Origin: Mycolicibacterium neworleansense
GTDB lineage: Bacteria; Actinomycetota; Actinomycetes; Mycobacteriales; Mycobacteriaceae
Length of the DNA: 64,000 bases
Direction of reading: 5' to 3'
Assembly (NCBI RefSeq): GCF_001245615.1
Contig: NZ_CWKH01000002.1
Location: 1,426,001-1,490,000 of the forward strand
The notes under the pieces were generated by a model that was given only the letters and a program-made list of their open reading frames with translations, ran no database searches and was not told the DNA's origin. The position numbers and the translations under genes are program-made. This document shows positions 36,078 to 45,886 of this stretch, piece after piece (position 1 is the first letter of the stretch; each line of letters opens with the position of its first letter).

Positions 36078-38882
36078 ATGGCGATTATGGGCGACGCTGG
36101 CCCGTCTCTATGTGGCCGCGACGGCGAATGCGCGGCACTTCGAACGCTGGTATCGGGTGGTCGTTCGGGCGGCAGCGGGGTGCTGGTGGTTCGTGGCGAG
36201 GCGGGCGTCGGGAAGACGGCGCTGCTGGACTACGTCGTCGAACACGCGCCGGGGTTCCAGGTGACCCAGGTGGCCGGTGTCGAATCCGACATGGAACTGG
36301 CCTTCGCCGGATTGCATCAGCTGTGCGCACCACTGCTCGATCACCTCGACAAGCTTCCCGAACCGCAGCGCGACGCGCTGGCGGTGGCCTTCGGTCGTGG
36401 CGTCGGACCGGTGCCCGATCGCTTTCTGGTCGGTCTGGCGGTGCTCAGCCTGTTGGCTGCCGCTGCAGGCAGGAAGCCACTGCTGTGTGTGATCGACGAT
36501 GCGCAGTGGCTCGATCAGGTGTCGGTACAGACCCTTGGTTTCGTGGCACGGCGGCTGCTGGCCGAGCCGGTCGTCCTGGTCTTCGCCGTCCGGGACAATC
36601 ACGACGGCACGGCGGCGGACATCCTGCCCGGCCTGCCCGAACTGCGGCTCGAGGGGCTTTCGGACAGCGATGCCAGGGACCTGCTGGACTCCGTGGTTGT
36701 GGGCCGGCTCGATGAGCGGGTCCGCGACCGGCTCATCGCCGAAAGTCGGGGCAATCCGCTTGCGCTGTTGGAAGTACCGCGCAATGTCGCGGCCGCCGAG
36801 CGCGCCGGTGGCTTCTGGATTGCCGGGACGCGGCCATCGGTCGGCGAGGTAGAGGAGGGCTTCGTCCGCCGAATCCAGTCGCTGCCCGCGGACACTCGTC
36901 GGTTGGCGCTACTCGCGGCGGCGGATCCGGTCGGTGATCCGGTGGTGTTCGCCCGTGCCGCAGGATATCTGGGTATCGGAATGGATGCACTGGCGCCGGC
37001 AGAGGCCGCTGGGGTGATCGAGTTCGGCCCCCGCATGCGGTTCCGCCACCCGCTGGTCCGGTCGGCCGCCTATCGGGCGGCAGACATGGCCGACCGCCGG
37101 GAAGTGCACCGCGCCTTGGCCATTGCCACCGATCCCGAACTCGATCCCGACCGCCGGGCCTGGCATGCGGCAAACGCCGCGGCCGGTCCCGACGACGCGG
37201 TGGCCGCCGAGTTGGAAGCCTCCGCATGGCGGGCCCAGAGCCGGGGCGGAATCGCCGCCGCGGCCACGTTCCTCGAGCGCGCGGCGGTCCTGACCGCGGA
37301 TCCGGCCCTGCGCAGTTCCCGGGCCATCGCGGCGGCCTCGGCCAAGCGGGAAGCAGCCGCACCCAATGCCGCATACGAGCTGCTCTCCCTGGCTGAACTG
37401 AGCCCGTTGACCGAATTGCAGCGGGCCCAGATTGCCCGGCTGCGCGCCCAGATGGAATTCACGCGCAGCCGGGGTGGCCTGCCCGGGGCGCCGCCGGTTC
37501 GTCATGCCGCAGCACTGCTGCTCGAGGCGGCCAGGCGGCTGGAGAACCTCGACGACGAGCTGGCCCGGGAGACCCATATCGAGGCGCTGGCCGCCGCGAT
37601 GTACACCTCGCGCAGCCAGCCGGAGGCCCTGGTGAATGCGGCAGAGGCCGCGCGTGCGGCGGTTTCCGGGATCACCGCGCCGACGCGGCCCGTCGATTTT
37701 CTGCTCATCGGTATGGCGAAGCTGGTCACCGAAGGGCTGCCCGCCGCGGCCGACTACCTGCGCACCGCACTTCAGTTGTGGGCTGAACAGGCGCGGAGCC
37801 ACGACGGCAGGGCGCTGCACCGGTTGGCATTGGCCTTCCCGGTCATGCACGAGTCGGTGGCCGATGAGATGTGGGATTCCGAGTCGAACGATCAGCTGGC
37901 CACCGCCATGATCGACTACGCCCGCACCACCGGAGCCCTCGCGATTCTGCCGTCGGCCATCGCCTACAAGGCGGGCGTTCATGTCCGGCAAGGTGAATTC
38001 CTCACGGCGGCAAGGCTTATGGAAGAGGCCGACACGATCTCTACTGCCATCGGCCACCACCCGATGAAGTACCACAAAGTGGAGCTGGCAGCCATGCGCG
38101 GAGATCTCGCCGAAGCGGGTGACCTCATGGAGGCAGGCATGGCCGAGGGCACCGCCAAGGGTGAAGGTCGGCTGCTGGGGGTCAGCGGGTATGCCGCAGC
38201 GGTGCTCTACAACGGCCTGGGCCGCTATGAAGAAGCACTGGCGGCAGCCCGGAAGGCCTGCGAATACCACGATCTCGGGTTTTACGGTTGGACCCTTCTC
38301 GAGCTGACAGAGGCCGCCGTGCGCGTCGGCGAGCGGGATGTCGCCGAGGATGCCGTGCGCCGCTTGCAGGTCGGTGCGGGTGCCAGCGGGACCGACTGGG
38401 GGCTGGGCGTATTGGCCGCGGCACGGGCTCTTGTGGCCGACGACACCGAGGCCGACGTGCTGTTCAAGGAGTCGGTCGAGCGCCTGAGCCGCACGCGCGC
38501 CGGCGTGCAATTGGCCCGGGCCCATCTGCGCTACGGGGAATGGCTGCGCCGCCAGAAGCTGCGCACAAGTGCCCGTGAACACCTCAACGCCGCGCACGAC
38601 ATGTTCACCAAGATGGGCGCGCAGGCGTTCGCCGAGCGGGCCCGCCGAGAGCTGACCGCCACCGGTGAGAAGGTGCGTAAACAGCCGCTGTCCTCGGGCG
38701 ACGAACTGACCGCGCAGGAGGCGCAGATCGCGCAGTTGGCTCGCGACGGGCTGACAAATCAGGAGATCGGTGCGCAGCTGTTCATCAGCACCCACACCGT
38801 CGAATGGCACTTGCGCAAGGTCTTCGTCAAGCTCGGTGTCCGGTCGCGCAGGCAGCTGCGCTCTGTTTCGTGGACCAGCTGA
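36078..38882 (+). CDS. LAL-type LuxR transcriptional regulator
   Basis: 934-residue large ATP-binding regulator. N-terminal AAA-like ATPase with Walker A GEAGVGKT (40-47) and Walker B LLCVIDDAQWLD. A long helical TPR-like middle follows, and a C-terminal LuxR helix-turn-helix (LTAQEAQIAQLARDGLTNQE ... ISTHTVEWHLRKVF). It integrates a small-molecule or protein signal with ATP and activates transcription. ATG at 36078 (or GTG at 36075) is preferred; the in-frame extension to 35991 is not supported. Regulated genes unknown; the adjacent orphan 54 bp downstream is a candidate. Confidence 0.93.
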   Translation: MAIMGDAGPSLCGRDGECAALRTLVSGGRSGGSGVLVVRGEAGVGKTALLDYVVEHAPGFQVTQVAGVESDMELAFAGLHQLCAPLLDHLDKLPEPQRDALAVAFGRGVGPVPDRFLVGLAVLSLLAAAAGRKPLLCVIDDAQWLDQVSVQTLGFVARRLLAEPVVLVFAVRDNHDGTAADILPGLPELRLEGLSDSDARDLLDSVVVGRLDERVRDRLIAESRGNPLALLEVPRNVAAAERAGGFWIAGTRPSVGEVEEGFVRRIQSLPADTRRLALLAAADPVGDPVVFARAAGYLGIGMDALAPAEAAGVIEFGPRMRFRHPLVRSAAYRAADMADRREVHRALAIATDPELDPDRRAWHAANAAAGPDDAVAAELEASAWRAQSRGGIAAAATFLERAAVLTADPALRSSRAIAAASAKREAAAPNAAYELLSLAELSPLTELQRAQIARLRAQMEFTRSRGGLPGAPPVRHAAALLLEAARRLENLDDELARETHIEALAAAMYTSRSQPEALVNAAEAARAAVSGITAPTRPVDFLLIGMAKLVTEGLPAAADYLRTALQLWAEQARSHDGRALHRLALAFPVMHESVADEMWDSESNDQLATAMIDYARTTGALAILPSAIAYKAGVHVRQGEFLTAARLMEEADTISTAIGHHPMKYHKVELAAMRGDLAEAGDLMEAGMAEGTAKGEGRLLGVSGYAAAVLYNGLGRYEEALAAARKACEYHDLGFYGWTLLELTEAAVRVGERDVAEDAVRRLQVGAGASGTDWGLGVLAAARALVADDTEADVLFKESVERLSRTRAGVQLARAHLRYGEWLRRQKLRTSAREHLNAAHDMFTKMGAQAFAERARRELTATGEKVRKQPLSSGDELTAQEAQIAQLARDGLTNQEIGAQLFISTHTVEWHLRKVFVKLGVRSRRQLRSVSWTS

Positions 38883-38935
38883 ACCACGGGTTTTCAAGGG
38901 TCCCAGCCCCCAGCGCGTCGGCGAGGCTGGATCGC

Positions 38936-39787
38936 ATGGCGACGATCCTGTTGCAGTCCACGATTACGGCGAATCCCGACGATTGGGATGTCAGCCGGTT
39001 CTCGATGCTGGCTGCTGAGCTCCGTGCGGACGGGCACGATGTGCTGGCGCGCAACCGGATCGACGGTGCCCAGGATCCGGTGCTCAGCAATCTCGACAAG
39101 CTCGGGTTCGACCAGTTGTGGTTGATGGCGGTCGACGTCGGCAACGGTTTGACGCCCGGCGAATGTGCGGCGATCGGCAGGTTCCGCGGGCTCGGCGGCG
39201 GGGTGCTCACCGCGCGGGACCATCAGGACCTGGGCAGCTGTCTGCGCGGGCTGGGTTCGTTGGGGCAGGTCAACGAGTTCCACGACGCCGGCTTGGACCC
39301 GGTCCCGCGGTGCGACGACCAGGACAATCCGGACATCTCATGGCCCAACTACCACTCGGGCGCCAACGGTGACTACCAGCCGGTGCTGGCCGAGGAGCCG
39401 GTGCACCAGCTGCTGCGCACCAGCCGCACCGCCAGTGGCCGCATCGAGTGGTTCCCGGCTCATCCCCACGAGGGACTGGTGTCGGCCCGGGTGCCGTGCG
39501 CGACGGTGGTGGCCCAGGGGCGCAGCACCGCGACGGGTCGACAGTTCAACCTCGCGGTGGCGCTCGACGGGGAGCGGACGGCGGACGGCAGGCTGATGGG
39601 CCGGGCGGTGGCCGAATCGACCTTCCACCATTTCGCCGATTACAACTGGGATCTGGACTGTGGCGCACCGTCATTCGTCACCGATCGGCCCGGATGGCAG
39701 ATAAGGGCCGATCCGTCGCTGCTGGGGGTGTTCAAGGACTACGTCCGCAACATCGCCACCTGGTTGCAGCCGCCGGATCGCTACTAG
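38936..39787 (+). CDS. Conserved hypothetical protein, ThuA/GATase-like fold possible
   Basis: 283 residues, no signal peptide. MATILLQSTITANPDDWDVSRF followed by DQLWLMAVDVGNGLTPGE and FRGLGGGVLTARDHQDLG suggests a Rossmann-like class I glutamine-amidotransferase/ThuA fold, but no catalytic Cys-His pair is evident. The start at 38936 is 54 bp after the LAL gene. Its stop interlocks (CTAG) with convergent ligC. Function unknown. Confidence 0.65.
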   Translation: MATILLQSTITANPDDWDVSRFSMLAAELRADGHDVLARNRIDGAQDPVLSNLDKLGFDQLWLMAVDVGNGLTPGECAAIGRFRGLGGGVLTARDHQDLGSCLRGLGSLGQVNEFHDAGLDPVPRCDDQDNPDISWPNYHSGANGDYQPVLAEEPVHQLLRTSRTASGRIEWFPAHPHEGLVSARVPCATVVAQGRSTATGRQFNLAVALDGERTADGRLMGRAVAESTFHHFADYNWDLDCGAPSFVTDRPGWQIRADPSLLGVFKDYVRNIATWLQPPDRY

Positions 39788-40857
39788 TGGTGCCCCAGGC
39801 CCGGAACGATGTCGGTGAGCCTGAAGGTGACCGGCTGGTCCAGTTGGGCGTAGGTGCACGAGCGCGGTTCGCGGTCGGGCCGCCAGCGGTTGAACTGGGC
39901 GGTGTGCCGGAACCGCCTGCCCTCCATGTGGTCGTAGCGGACCTCGACCACCCGCTCGGGTCGTAGCGGGACGAACGAGAGGTCCTTCCCGGCGTTCCAG
40001 CGTGACCCGCCGCCGTACCTGCGTGCCAGGTCCGGGTCCGCGGCCACCTGTGCGGCCCAGTTCCATGGATGGTTCTCGAAACTGGTGACCAGTGGCTGCA
40101 ATTCGGTGAACAGGGCACGGCGCCGTTGCATCGAGAAGGCGCCGATGACCCCGACCGACGCCAGCTCACCGTCGTCGGTGTACAGCCCGAGCAGCAGCGA
40201 CCCGACCGCATCCGGGCCCGACTTGTGGAGTCGATAGCCGGCGACCACACAGTCGGCGGTCCGCTGATGCTTGATCTTCACCATGACCCGTTTGTCGGGC
40301 TGATAGGTGAGGGTGAGGGGTTTGGCGATCAGTCCGTCGAGCCCGGCGCCCTCGAATTCGTCGAACCAGCGCCGCGCCGTCACCGGATCAGTGGTGGCCG
40401 GGGTGACGTGGAACGACGGCCCTGAACCCAGGGCGTCGACGAGGGCGGCGCGACGCTCACTGAACGGCCGTTCCATGAGGTCGTCGTCGCCGAGCGCGAG
40501 CAGGTCGAACGCGATGAAGCATGCCGGGGTCTGTTCGGCCAGCAGGCGCACTCGGGACGCCGCCGGGTGCAGACGCAGTTGCAGGGCCTCGAAATCCAGG
40601 CCGCCGTCGGTGGGTAGGACGATCTCGCCGTCGACCACGCACCGCGGCGGGAGTTCTGCCTTGGCTGCCTCGACGAGTTCGGGGAAGTACCGGGTCATCG
40701 GGCGCTCGTTGCGGCTGCCCAACTCGACTTCGTCCCCGTCGCGGAACACCAGAGCCCGGAAGCCGTCCCACTTGGGCTCGTAGGAGGCGTCCGGGGGGAT
40801 CACCGTGGCCGGTTTGGCCAGCATCGGCGAGACGGGCGGCATCACGGGCAGCAGCAT
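39784..40857 (-). CDS. ligC: ATP-dependent DNA ligase, LigC type
   Basis: 357 residues. Motif I YEPKWDGFRA places the adenylated Lys at 29. DGEIVLP is motif III, DGLIAK motif IV and VKIKHQRTAD motif V; a short OB-fold domain follows. LigC-type enzymes back up NHEJ or base-excision repair in mycobacteria. The hypothetical gene upstream (40879-41928) ends 21 bp before its start on the same strand. A paralogue lies 1.2 kb away in the opposite orientation. Confidence 0.92.
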   Translation of the reverse strand: MLLPVMPPVSPMLAKPATVIPPDASYEPKWDGFRALVFRDGDEVELGSRNERPMTRYFPELVEAAKAELPPRCVVDGEIVLPTDGGLDFEALQLRLHPAASRVRLLAEQTPACFIAFDLLALGDDDLMERPFSERRAALVDALGSGPSFHVTPATTDPVTARRWFDEFEGAGLDGLIAKPLTLTYQPDKRVMVKIKHQRTADCVVAGYRLHKSGPDAVGSLLLGLYTDDGELASVGVIGAFSMQRRRALFTELQPLVTSFENHPWNWAAQVAADPDLARRYGGGSRWNAGKDLSFVPLRPERVVEVRYDHMEGRRFRHTAQFNRWRPDREPRSCTYAQLDQPVTFRLTDIVPGLGHH

Positions 40858-40878
40858 GGGTGCGGATCTCCGGTGTCG

Positions 40879-41928
40879 CTAGGCGAATCGATTACTCGGT
40901 ACCGGACCGGGCGAATGAACCATGTCCCTCGGGCCGGTGAGCCAGTGGCCACCGACCGCACTCGCCAACCCGGTGAGCACCTCATCGGGGTCCGGCGGGG
41001 CGTCGTCGTCAGATTCGAAGGAATCCGGTGCCGTGGCGAGGATCTCGTCGGCCAGCTCGTTCTCGGCACGGTCATCCGCGGCGACGGTCTCCGGCTCGCC
41101 GTCCGGGGAGACGGTCATTCGCCGGTCCCATGGTGACTGGGAGAACTGGTGCAGGACGCCGACGGCATCGGCGCTCACCGCCGGAGGGTCGGTCCAGCAG
41201 GACGAATGCTCGAACAGGACCTGGCCGTCGACACGCTCAAGCAGGCTGTCCGGCTCGGTCTCGCTCAGGCTGTAGGCAACGACGAGCGCATCAGGACGCC
41301 GCGGATCGAACGGCTCGGCGGGAAGCCCGAACAGCTGCGCTGCCGCCAGGCCGAGGATCCGGCTGGAGCGATCCGGCAACAGGCCGACCGACGTCGGGCG
41401 TCGTCCGGTCACCTCCAGAACCCGCCGCAACCGGTCGAGGCTGCGACGACACATCGCGAAGCTGTCGGACATGAACGCGAACCGGCCGGTCATGCCGTCG
41501 TGGAAACCGTATGGCGAGATGGACATCAGCAGGCCACCGGTCAGCGCGAAATGCCATCCCCGCAGGTCCGTGTCGTCGAGGGGACTGACACCCTGTGCCG
41601 CGCGCGCCCGGGCGATCATTCTTGCCAGCCGGTCCGCTGCGGAACGCCATTCTGCAGCGGGTGCGGGAAGCTGCTCAGATGCCCGCTCGGCCCGGCCGAT
41701 ATCGCCTGCCAGCAGCGCGTTATAGGCCAGCAGGTAGCGCGCGGGCCAAGGGGCCAGCGCCGCCGCGGCGTCGCGCAAGTCATCGAACCCGCTCAGGGCC
41801 GCCGCATCCGCCACGAGCTGTGCAACCTCGGCCAATTCCATGCCGTCCGAGTTGAACCGAAGATGCCGGATCAGTCCGGCGACGTCGCCGCTGTCCAACA
41901 ATGCCCGTGCTTCGCTCACCGCGGTCAC
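40879..41928 (-). CDS. Conserved hypothetical protein linked to ligC
   Basis: 349 residues, not recognised. The N-terminal ~125 residues are helical. A central region (DRSSRILGLAAAQLFGLP, then PDALVVAYSL) looks like a nucleotide- or phosphate-binding alpha/beta domain, perhaps phosphoribosyltransferase-like (weak inference). The C-terminus is acidic. GTG start at 41928; a second GTG 9 nt later is equally possible. It lies between two DNA ligases, leading the ligC operon, and is divergent from the second ligase by 93 bp. Confidence 0.6.
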   Translation of the reverse strand: MTAVSEARALLDSGDVAGLIRHLRFNSDGMELAEVAQLVADAAALSGFDDLRDAAAALAPWPARYLLAYNALLAGDIGRAERASEQLPAPAAEWRSAADRLARMIARARAAQGVSPLDDTDLRGWHFALTGGLLMSISPYGFHDGMTGRFAFMSDSFAMCRRSLDRLRRVLEVTGRRPTSVGLLPDRSSRILGLAAAQLFGLPAEPFDPRRPDALVVAYSLSETEPDSLLERVDGQVLFEHSSCWTDPPAVSADAVGVLHQFSQSPWDRRMTVSPDGEPETVAADDRAENELADEILATAPDSFESDDDAPPDPDEVLTGLASAVGGHWLTGPRDMVHSPGPVPSNRFA

Positions 41929-42021
41929 GGTACCGCCGGCTGCCTGTGGGCTCGATGCAATTTTCGCGATGACTTTGCGGCGGCGCGGCGGTCTAGATCC
42001 ATGTCGCCCCGATGATCCAGG

Positions 42022-43080
42022 ATGGAGCCCGTGGACCTACCCGTAGTGCCGCCGATCGAACCGATGCTCGCCAAGGCCCAGGTGAAAGTGCCCGACGAGG
42101 CCGGGGTGTGGTCGTACGAACCGAAATGGGACGGATTCCGGGCGCTTGCCTTCCGCGACGGCGACGAGGTGGTGCTGCAGTCGCGCAGTGGCAAGGAGTT
42201 GGGACGCTACTTCCCCGAGTTGCTCGACGCGCTGCGTGACGAGCTCGCCGACCGCTGTGTCCTCGACGGCGAGGTCGTGGTGCCGCGCCCGGTCGACGGC
42301 CGGGTCCGCCTGGACTGGGAGTCGTTGTCGCAGCGCATCCATCCCGCCGAGTCGCGGGTGCGGATGCTCGCCGAACAGACCCCGGCGCACTTCATCGGCT
42401 TCGACGCGCTGGCCACCGGTGACCGCTCGCTGCTCGCACAGCCCTTCCGGGTGCGTCGCGAGGCACTGATCGAGGCCGTCAAGGTCAAACAGTGGTGCCA
42501 TGTCACGCGGACCACCACCGATCCCGAACTCGGCGCACAGTGGTTGCAGACGTTCGAGGGTGCCGGGCTCGACGGGGTGATCGCCAAGAAGCTCGACGGG
42601 CCCTATCTGCCAGGCAAGCGGGAGATGGTCAAGGTCAAGCACCATCGCGACGCCGACTGTGTGGCCATCGGTTATCGCATCCACAAGAGCGGCGAGGGCA
42701 TCGGCTCGATCCTGCTCGGCCTCTACCGCGCTGACGGTGAGCTGCAGATGGTCGGCGGCGCAGCCTCGTTCAGCGTCAAGGACCGGCTCAAGCTGCTGGC
42801 CGACCTGGAGCCGCTGCGGGAGGGCGATGAGGTCCGCGAGGGTGACCCGAGCCGCTGGAACTCGGCGGCCGACAAGCGCTGGATTCCGGTGCGCCCCGAG
42901 CGGGTATGCGAGGTGGCGTATGACCAGATGGAGGGCAACACGGTGCACGGGCGGCGCTTTCGGCATGCGGTGAAGTTCTTGCGCTGGCGCCCGGACCGGG
43001 AGCCGTCGAGTTGTACGTTCGACCAGCTCGATGTGCCGCTGAACTACGACCTGTACGACGTCCTGGCGAAGGAAGGTTGA
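42022..43080 (+). CDS. Second LigC-type ATP-dependent DNA ligase
   Basis: 352 residues. Motif I YEPKWDGFRA (Lys35), DGEVVVP, DGVIAKK and VKVKHHRDAD mirror the paralogue at 39784-40857. It is coupled to the primase-polymerase gene: the TGA at 43078-43080 is followed by the next ATG at 43082. The pair recalls M. tuberculosis Rv3731/Rv3730c. It probably seals ends processed by the polymerase. Confidence 0.92.
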   Translation: MEPVDLPVVPPIEPMLAKAQVKVPDEAGVWSYEPKWDGFRALAFRDGDEVVLQSRSGKELGRYFPELLDALRDELADRCVLDGEVVVPRPVDGRVRLDWESLSQRIHPAESRVRMLAEQTPAHFIGFDALATGDRSLLAQPFRVRREALIEAVKVKQWCHVTRTTTDPELGAQWLQTFEGAGLDGVIAKKLDGPYLPGKREMVKVKHHRDADCVAIGYRIHKSGEGIGSILLGLYRADGELQMVGGAASFSVKDRLKLLADLEPLREGDEVREGDPSRWNSAADKRWIPVRPERVCEVAYDQMEGNTVHGRRFRHAVKFLRWRPDREPSSCTFDQLDVPLNYDLYDVLAKEG

Positions 43081-43081
43081 A

Positions 43082-44125
43082 ATGGCGACACCAGCAACCG
43101 AACTCGACGTCGACGGGATCAAGGTCCGCTTCACCAACCCGGACAAGGTGTACTACCCGAAGCTCGGCACGGGCGGCACCAAGGGCAAGCTGATGCAGTA
43201 CTACCTCAGTGTCGCCGACCGCATGGTGGCGCTGTTGAAAGACCGGCCCACGCACTTGCAACGCTTCCCCGACGGCATCGAGGGCGAGGAGATCTATCAG
43301 AAGCGGGTGCCGCAGAAGCATCCCGACTATCTGGAGACCTGCGTCGTCACCTTCCCGTCCGGCCGAACCGCCGATGCCCTCAAAGTGACACACCCGGCGG
43401 CGATCGCTTGGGCCGCGCAGATGGGCACGATCACGTTGCATCCCTGGCAGGTTCGGTGCCCGGACACCGAACATCCCGATGAACTGCGGATCGACCTGGA
43501 CCCGCAGCCCGGCACCGGGTTCACCGAGGCCGCCTCGGTGGCCTGTGATGTGCTCAAGCCGCTGCTCGACGAGCTGGGCCTGGTCGGCTATCCCAAAACC
43601 TCGGGCGGCCGTGGCGTGCACGTCTTTCTGCGCATCAAGACCGACTGGGATTTCACCGAGGTGCGCCGGGCCGGGATCGCGTTGGCCCGCGAGGTGGAAC
43701 GTCGTGCCCCCGAGGCGGTGACCACGTCGTGGTGGAAGGAGGAGCGAGGCCAGCGGTTGTTCATCGACTACAACCAGAATGCCCGCGACCGCACTTTCGC
43801 CTCGGCCTATTCAGCCCGCAAGACCCCGATCGCGACCGTGTCGACGCCGTTGTCCTGGGAGGAACTGCGCACCGCCAACCCCGATGACTACACCATCGCC
43901 ACGGTGCCGGATTTCCTTGCCGGACGGGATGATCCGTGGGCCGGCATCGACGAGAAGAAGCAGTCCCTGAAGCCACTGCTGGATCTGGTGGCCGCCGATG
44001 AGGAGCGCGGCCTGGGGGATCTGCCGTATCCGCCGAGCTATCCGAAGATGCCGGGTGAGCCGCCGCGCGTGCAGCCCAGCAAGAAGGTCGCCGAGAACTG
44101 GGATGAGGACGGCAACCGGCGTTGA
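43082..44125 (+). CDS. LigD-type primase-polymerase (PrimPol-C)
   Basis: 347-residue stand-alone archaeo-eukaryotic primase-type polymerase that fills short gaps with a preference for ribonucleotides. IDLDPQPG carries the metal-binding Asp138 and Asp140. KTSGGRGVHVF is the conserved nucleotide-binding GGRGxH element. DYNQNARDRTFASAYSAR is also family-typical. No ligase or phosphoesterase domain is fused. The C-terminal ~60 residues are a charged tail. It follows the ligase by 1 nt. Confidence 0.92.
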   Translation: MATPATELDVDGIKVRFTNPDKVYYPKLGTGGTKGKLMQYYLSVADRMVALLKDRPTHLQRFPDGIEGEEIYQKRVPQKHPDYLETCVVTFPSGRTADALKVTHPAAIAWAAQMGTITLHPWQVRCPDTEHPDELRIDLDPQPGTGFTEAASVACDVLKPLLDELGLVGYPKTSGGRGVHVFLRIKTDWDFTEVRRAGIALAREVERRAPEAVTTSWWKEERGQRLFIDYNQNARDRTFASAYSARKTPIATVSTPLSWEELRTANPDDYTIATVPDFLAGRDDPWAGIDEKKQSLKPLLDLVAADEERGLGDLPYPPSYPKMPGEPPRVQPSKKVAENWDEDGNRR

Positions 44126-44130
44126 CGCGG

Positions 44131-45777
44131 TCAGCGCAGACGGAGCATGTCGCCATCTGACGGCGGCCGGATTGCCACCAGGGCGGTGGCGAGCATCGGC
44201 TGAAATTCGGTGGTCACCGTCGGCGCGGCTGATCCGCCGATCACGACCGCGCTGGTGGATCCGGCCGGTGTCGGTAGATCGAGGGTCTGCCCCGGTTCGC
44301 CGTAGATGCCCGAGCAGTCAACTCCTTCACAGGCTCCCGTGGACGCGTCGATTCGGCCCGCGAACATGTCGTCGACCCAGCCGGTGATGAGGGTCTGTGA
44401 GGCTGCCTTGTTCGGCGCTGTCGAAAAACCGTAGAACAGGTACGACAGGAGTTGGATGGCTCGGCTCCCGCCTTGCATGGCATCCAGGTGTTGGCCATCG
44501 GTCAGGACCACGCCGTTGAACTTGTCCGGCCGGTGTTCGAGCAGCGCCGCATCGACCCGGCGAAATTCTTTGGGCGCACCGAGTTCCAGAATGGGGACGT
44601 AGGTGCCGAGCCCGTCCAGTTTGTCCAGCGCGTCGGGCAGCACAGCTTCCGGCGGTGCCCCGTCGAGCAGCACCACCCCGGCCAGATGGTTTTCTGCCCC
44701 AGTCGATTTGATCGCATCCGCGTAGTAACCCGCGGCGCCGGCCACCACACCCGCACCCAGCGAGTGCCCGACCAGGACGAATGTCGCTGGGAGGGGAACG
44801 TCGGCACCGTACTTCTCGGCGTAACCAGCTGCCTGCGCGCTGGCGGTCAACGCCGCGCGGTCACCGAGGAACAGCTCAGCTGTTGCGCGATAGACCTGAT
44901 CGTCGCCCAACCAGAACCCGTCGCGGACAAAGCGATTCGAAGAGTAGGTCGGCACCACCACGACGCTGTTCGTATGCTCGGCCAGGTTTGACGCGGTGTA
45001 GCTGTACATCGCGCTCACCCCGAGGAAACCATGCTGAAGCAGGATGATCCGCTCCGGCGGTTCATCGCCTTCCGGGTAGTACCAATCGGCCGGTACGGTG
45101 CGGCCCTGTGTGATCTCCAATGAGGAACTTCGCACCGTCACGTCGCTCCCGGCAGGAACCACGGGGGGACCGGCGATGGCCGTGACGGCCACCCCGACGA
45201 AGTCGAAGACCAAAGACTGGATCTGCTCCGGCAGTGACAGCGTTGGCGCCGCGGTGGCCAATACCGGCGACGCCGCCACTTGCGGATCAGGTGCTGCTGC
45301 CGAGGCTGCGGCGCGTTTGGAGATGCGCCGCTGGACTGGTGGCGTGGCTGGCTGCACGTCGGTCTCGACCGACCTGACGGGTGCGGCGGGCGCAGCGCTC
45401 CGTACCTTCGAGATGAAGTCGGCGACGGCACTCTTGTATTGCGAGGCAAGGGTTTCGCGTCGACTTTCGCCAGGTTCGGCTGCCCGTCCGGGCTTGGACA
45501 CCTGGGATATCTTCGCCGACCTGGTCGCCTTCTTACCCGTGTCGTCCTGATCGGCGGCCGGTGGCTGAGCTGAGTGACGTTTGCGGTTGGGGCTGCGGTG
45601 CGGGCCGGCCCGGTTGCCCTTGCGCGACGGGCCTGCGCTTGCCGCGGACTCCGATGCCTTCGAGCCGTCCGAACCCGATGCGGTGTCAGCGCTCGCAACA
45701 TCGGCTCCGGCAACCATGGCCGCAGATACGCCGGCCGCAATCGCTCCCGCCCCAAGCCAAACCGATAGTCGCGCCAC
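44131..45777 (-). CDS. Secreted alpha/beta hydrolase with a long basic linker
   Basis: 548 residues. The signal peptide ends near ADVASADTA (about 31). A low-complexity Ser/Lys/Arg/Ala-rich stretch covers ~32-160, then a hydrolase domain with ILLQHGFLG (oxyanion) and VGHSLGAG (Ser339). The acid is in VVLLDGAPP or nearby; His is probably in DGQHLDAM. It resembles cell-envelope lipases of mycobacteria. The basic linker may bind the wall. Convergent with the primase gene, 5 bp between stops. Confidence 0.8.
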   Translation of the reverse strand: MARLSVWLGAGAIAAGVSAAMVAGADVASADTASGSDGSKASESAASAGPSRKGNRAGPHRSPNRKRHSAQPPAADQDDTGKKATRSAKISQVSKPGRAAEPGESRRETLASQYKSAVADFISKVRSAAPAAPVRSVETDVQPATPPVQRRISKRAAASAAAPDPQVAASPVLATAAPTLSLPEQIQSLVFDFVGVAVTAIAGPPVVPAGSDVTVRSSSLEITQGRTVPADWYYPEGDEPPERIILLQHGFLGVSAMYSYTASNLAEHTNSVVVVPTYSSNRFVRDGFWLGDDQVYRATAELFLGDRAALTASAQAAGYAEKYGADVPLPATFVLVGHSLGAGVVAGAAGYYADAIKSTGAENHLAGVVLLDGAPPEAVLPDALDKLDGLGTYVPILELGAPKEFRRVDAALLEHRPDKFNGVVLTDGQHLDAMQGGSRAIQLLSYLFYGFSTAPNKAASQTLITGWVDDMFAGRIDASTGACEGVDCSGIYGEPGQTLDLPTPAGSTSAVVIGGSAAPTVTTEFQPMLATALVAIRPPSDGDMLRLR

Positions 45778-45886
45778 GGTGTCTCCTGCTCCGAGAAGCT
45801 CGTTTCTTCTCGAACGTCAATTTAAGACACGCGCATGCCGCAGTAGACAGCTTTCGGGATCTGCGCACCGCCGAAATCGGTGCTTC

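Noticed and set aside
36909..38897. A 662-codon open frame antisense to the LAL regulator
   Set aside because: Unusually long but with shadow composition and no start signal; the regulator's ATPase and LuxR motifs on the plus strand are unambiguous.
42037..43146. A 369-codon frame antisense to the second LigC-type ligase
   Set aside because: No recognisable motifs, while the sense frame has all ligase motifs.
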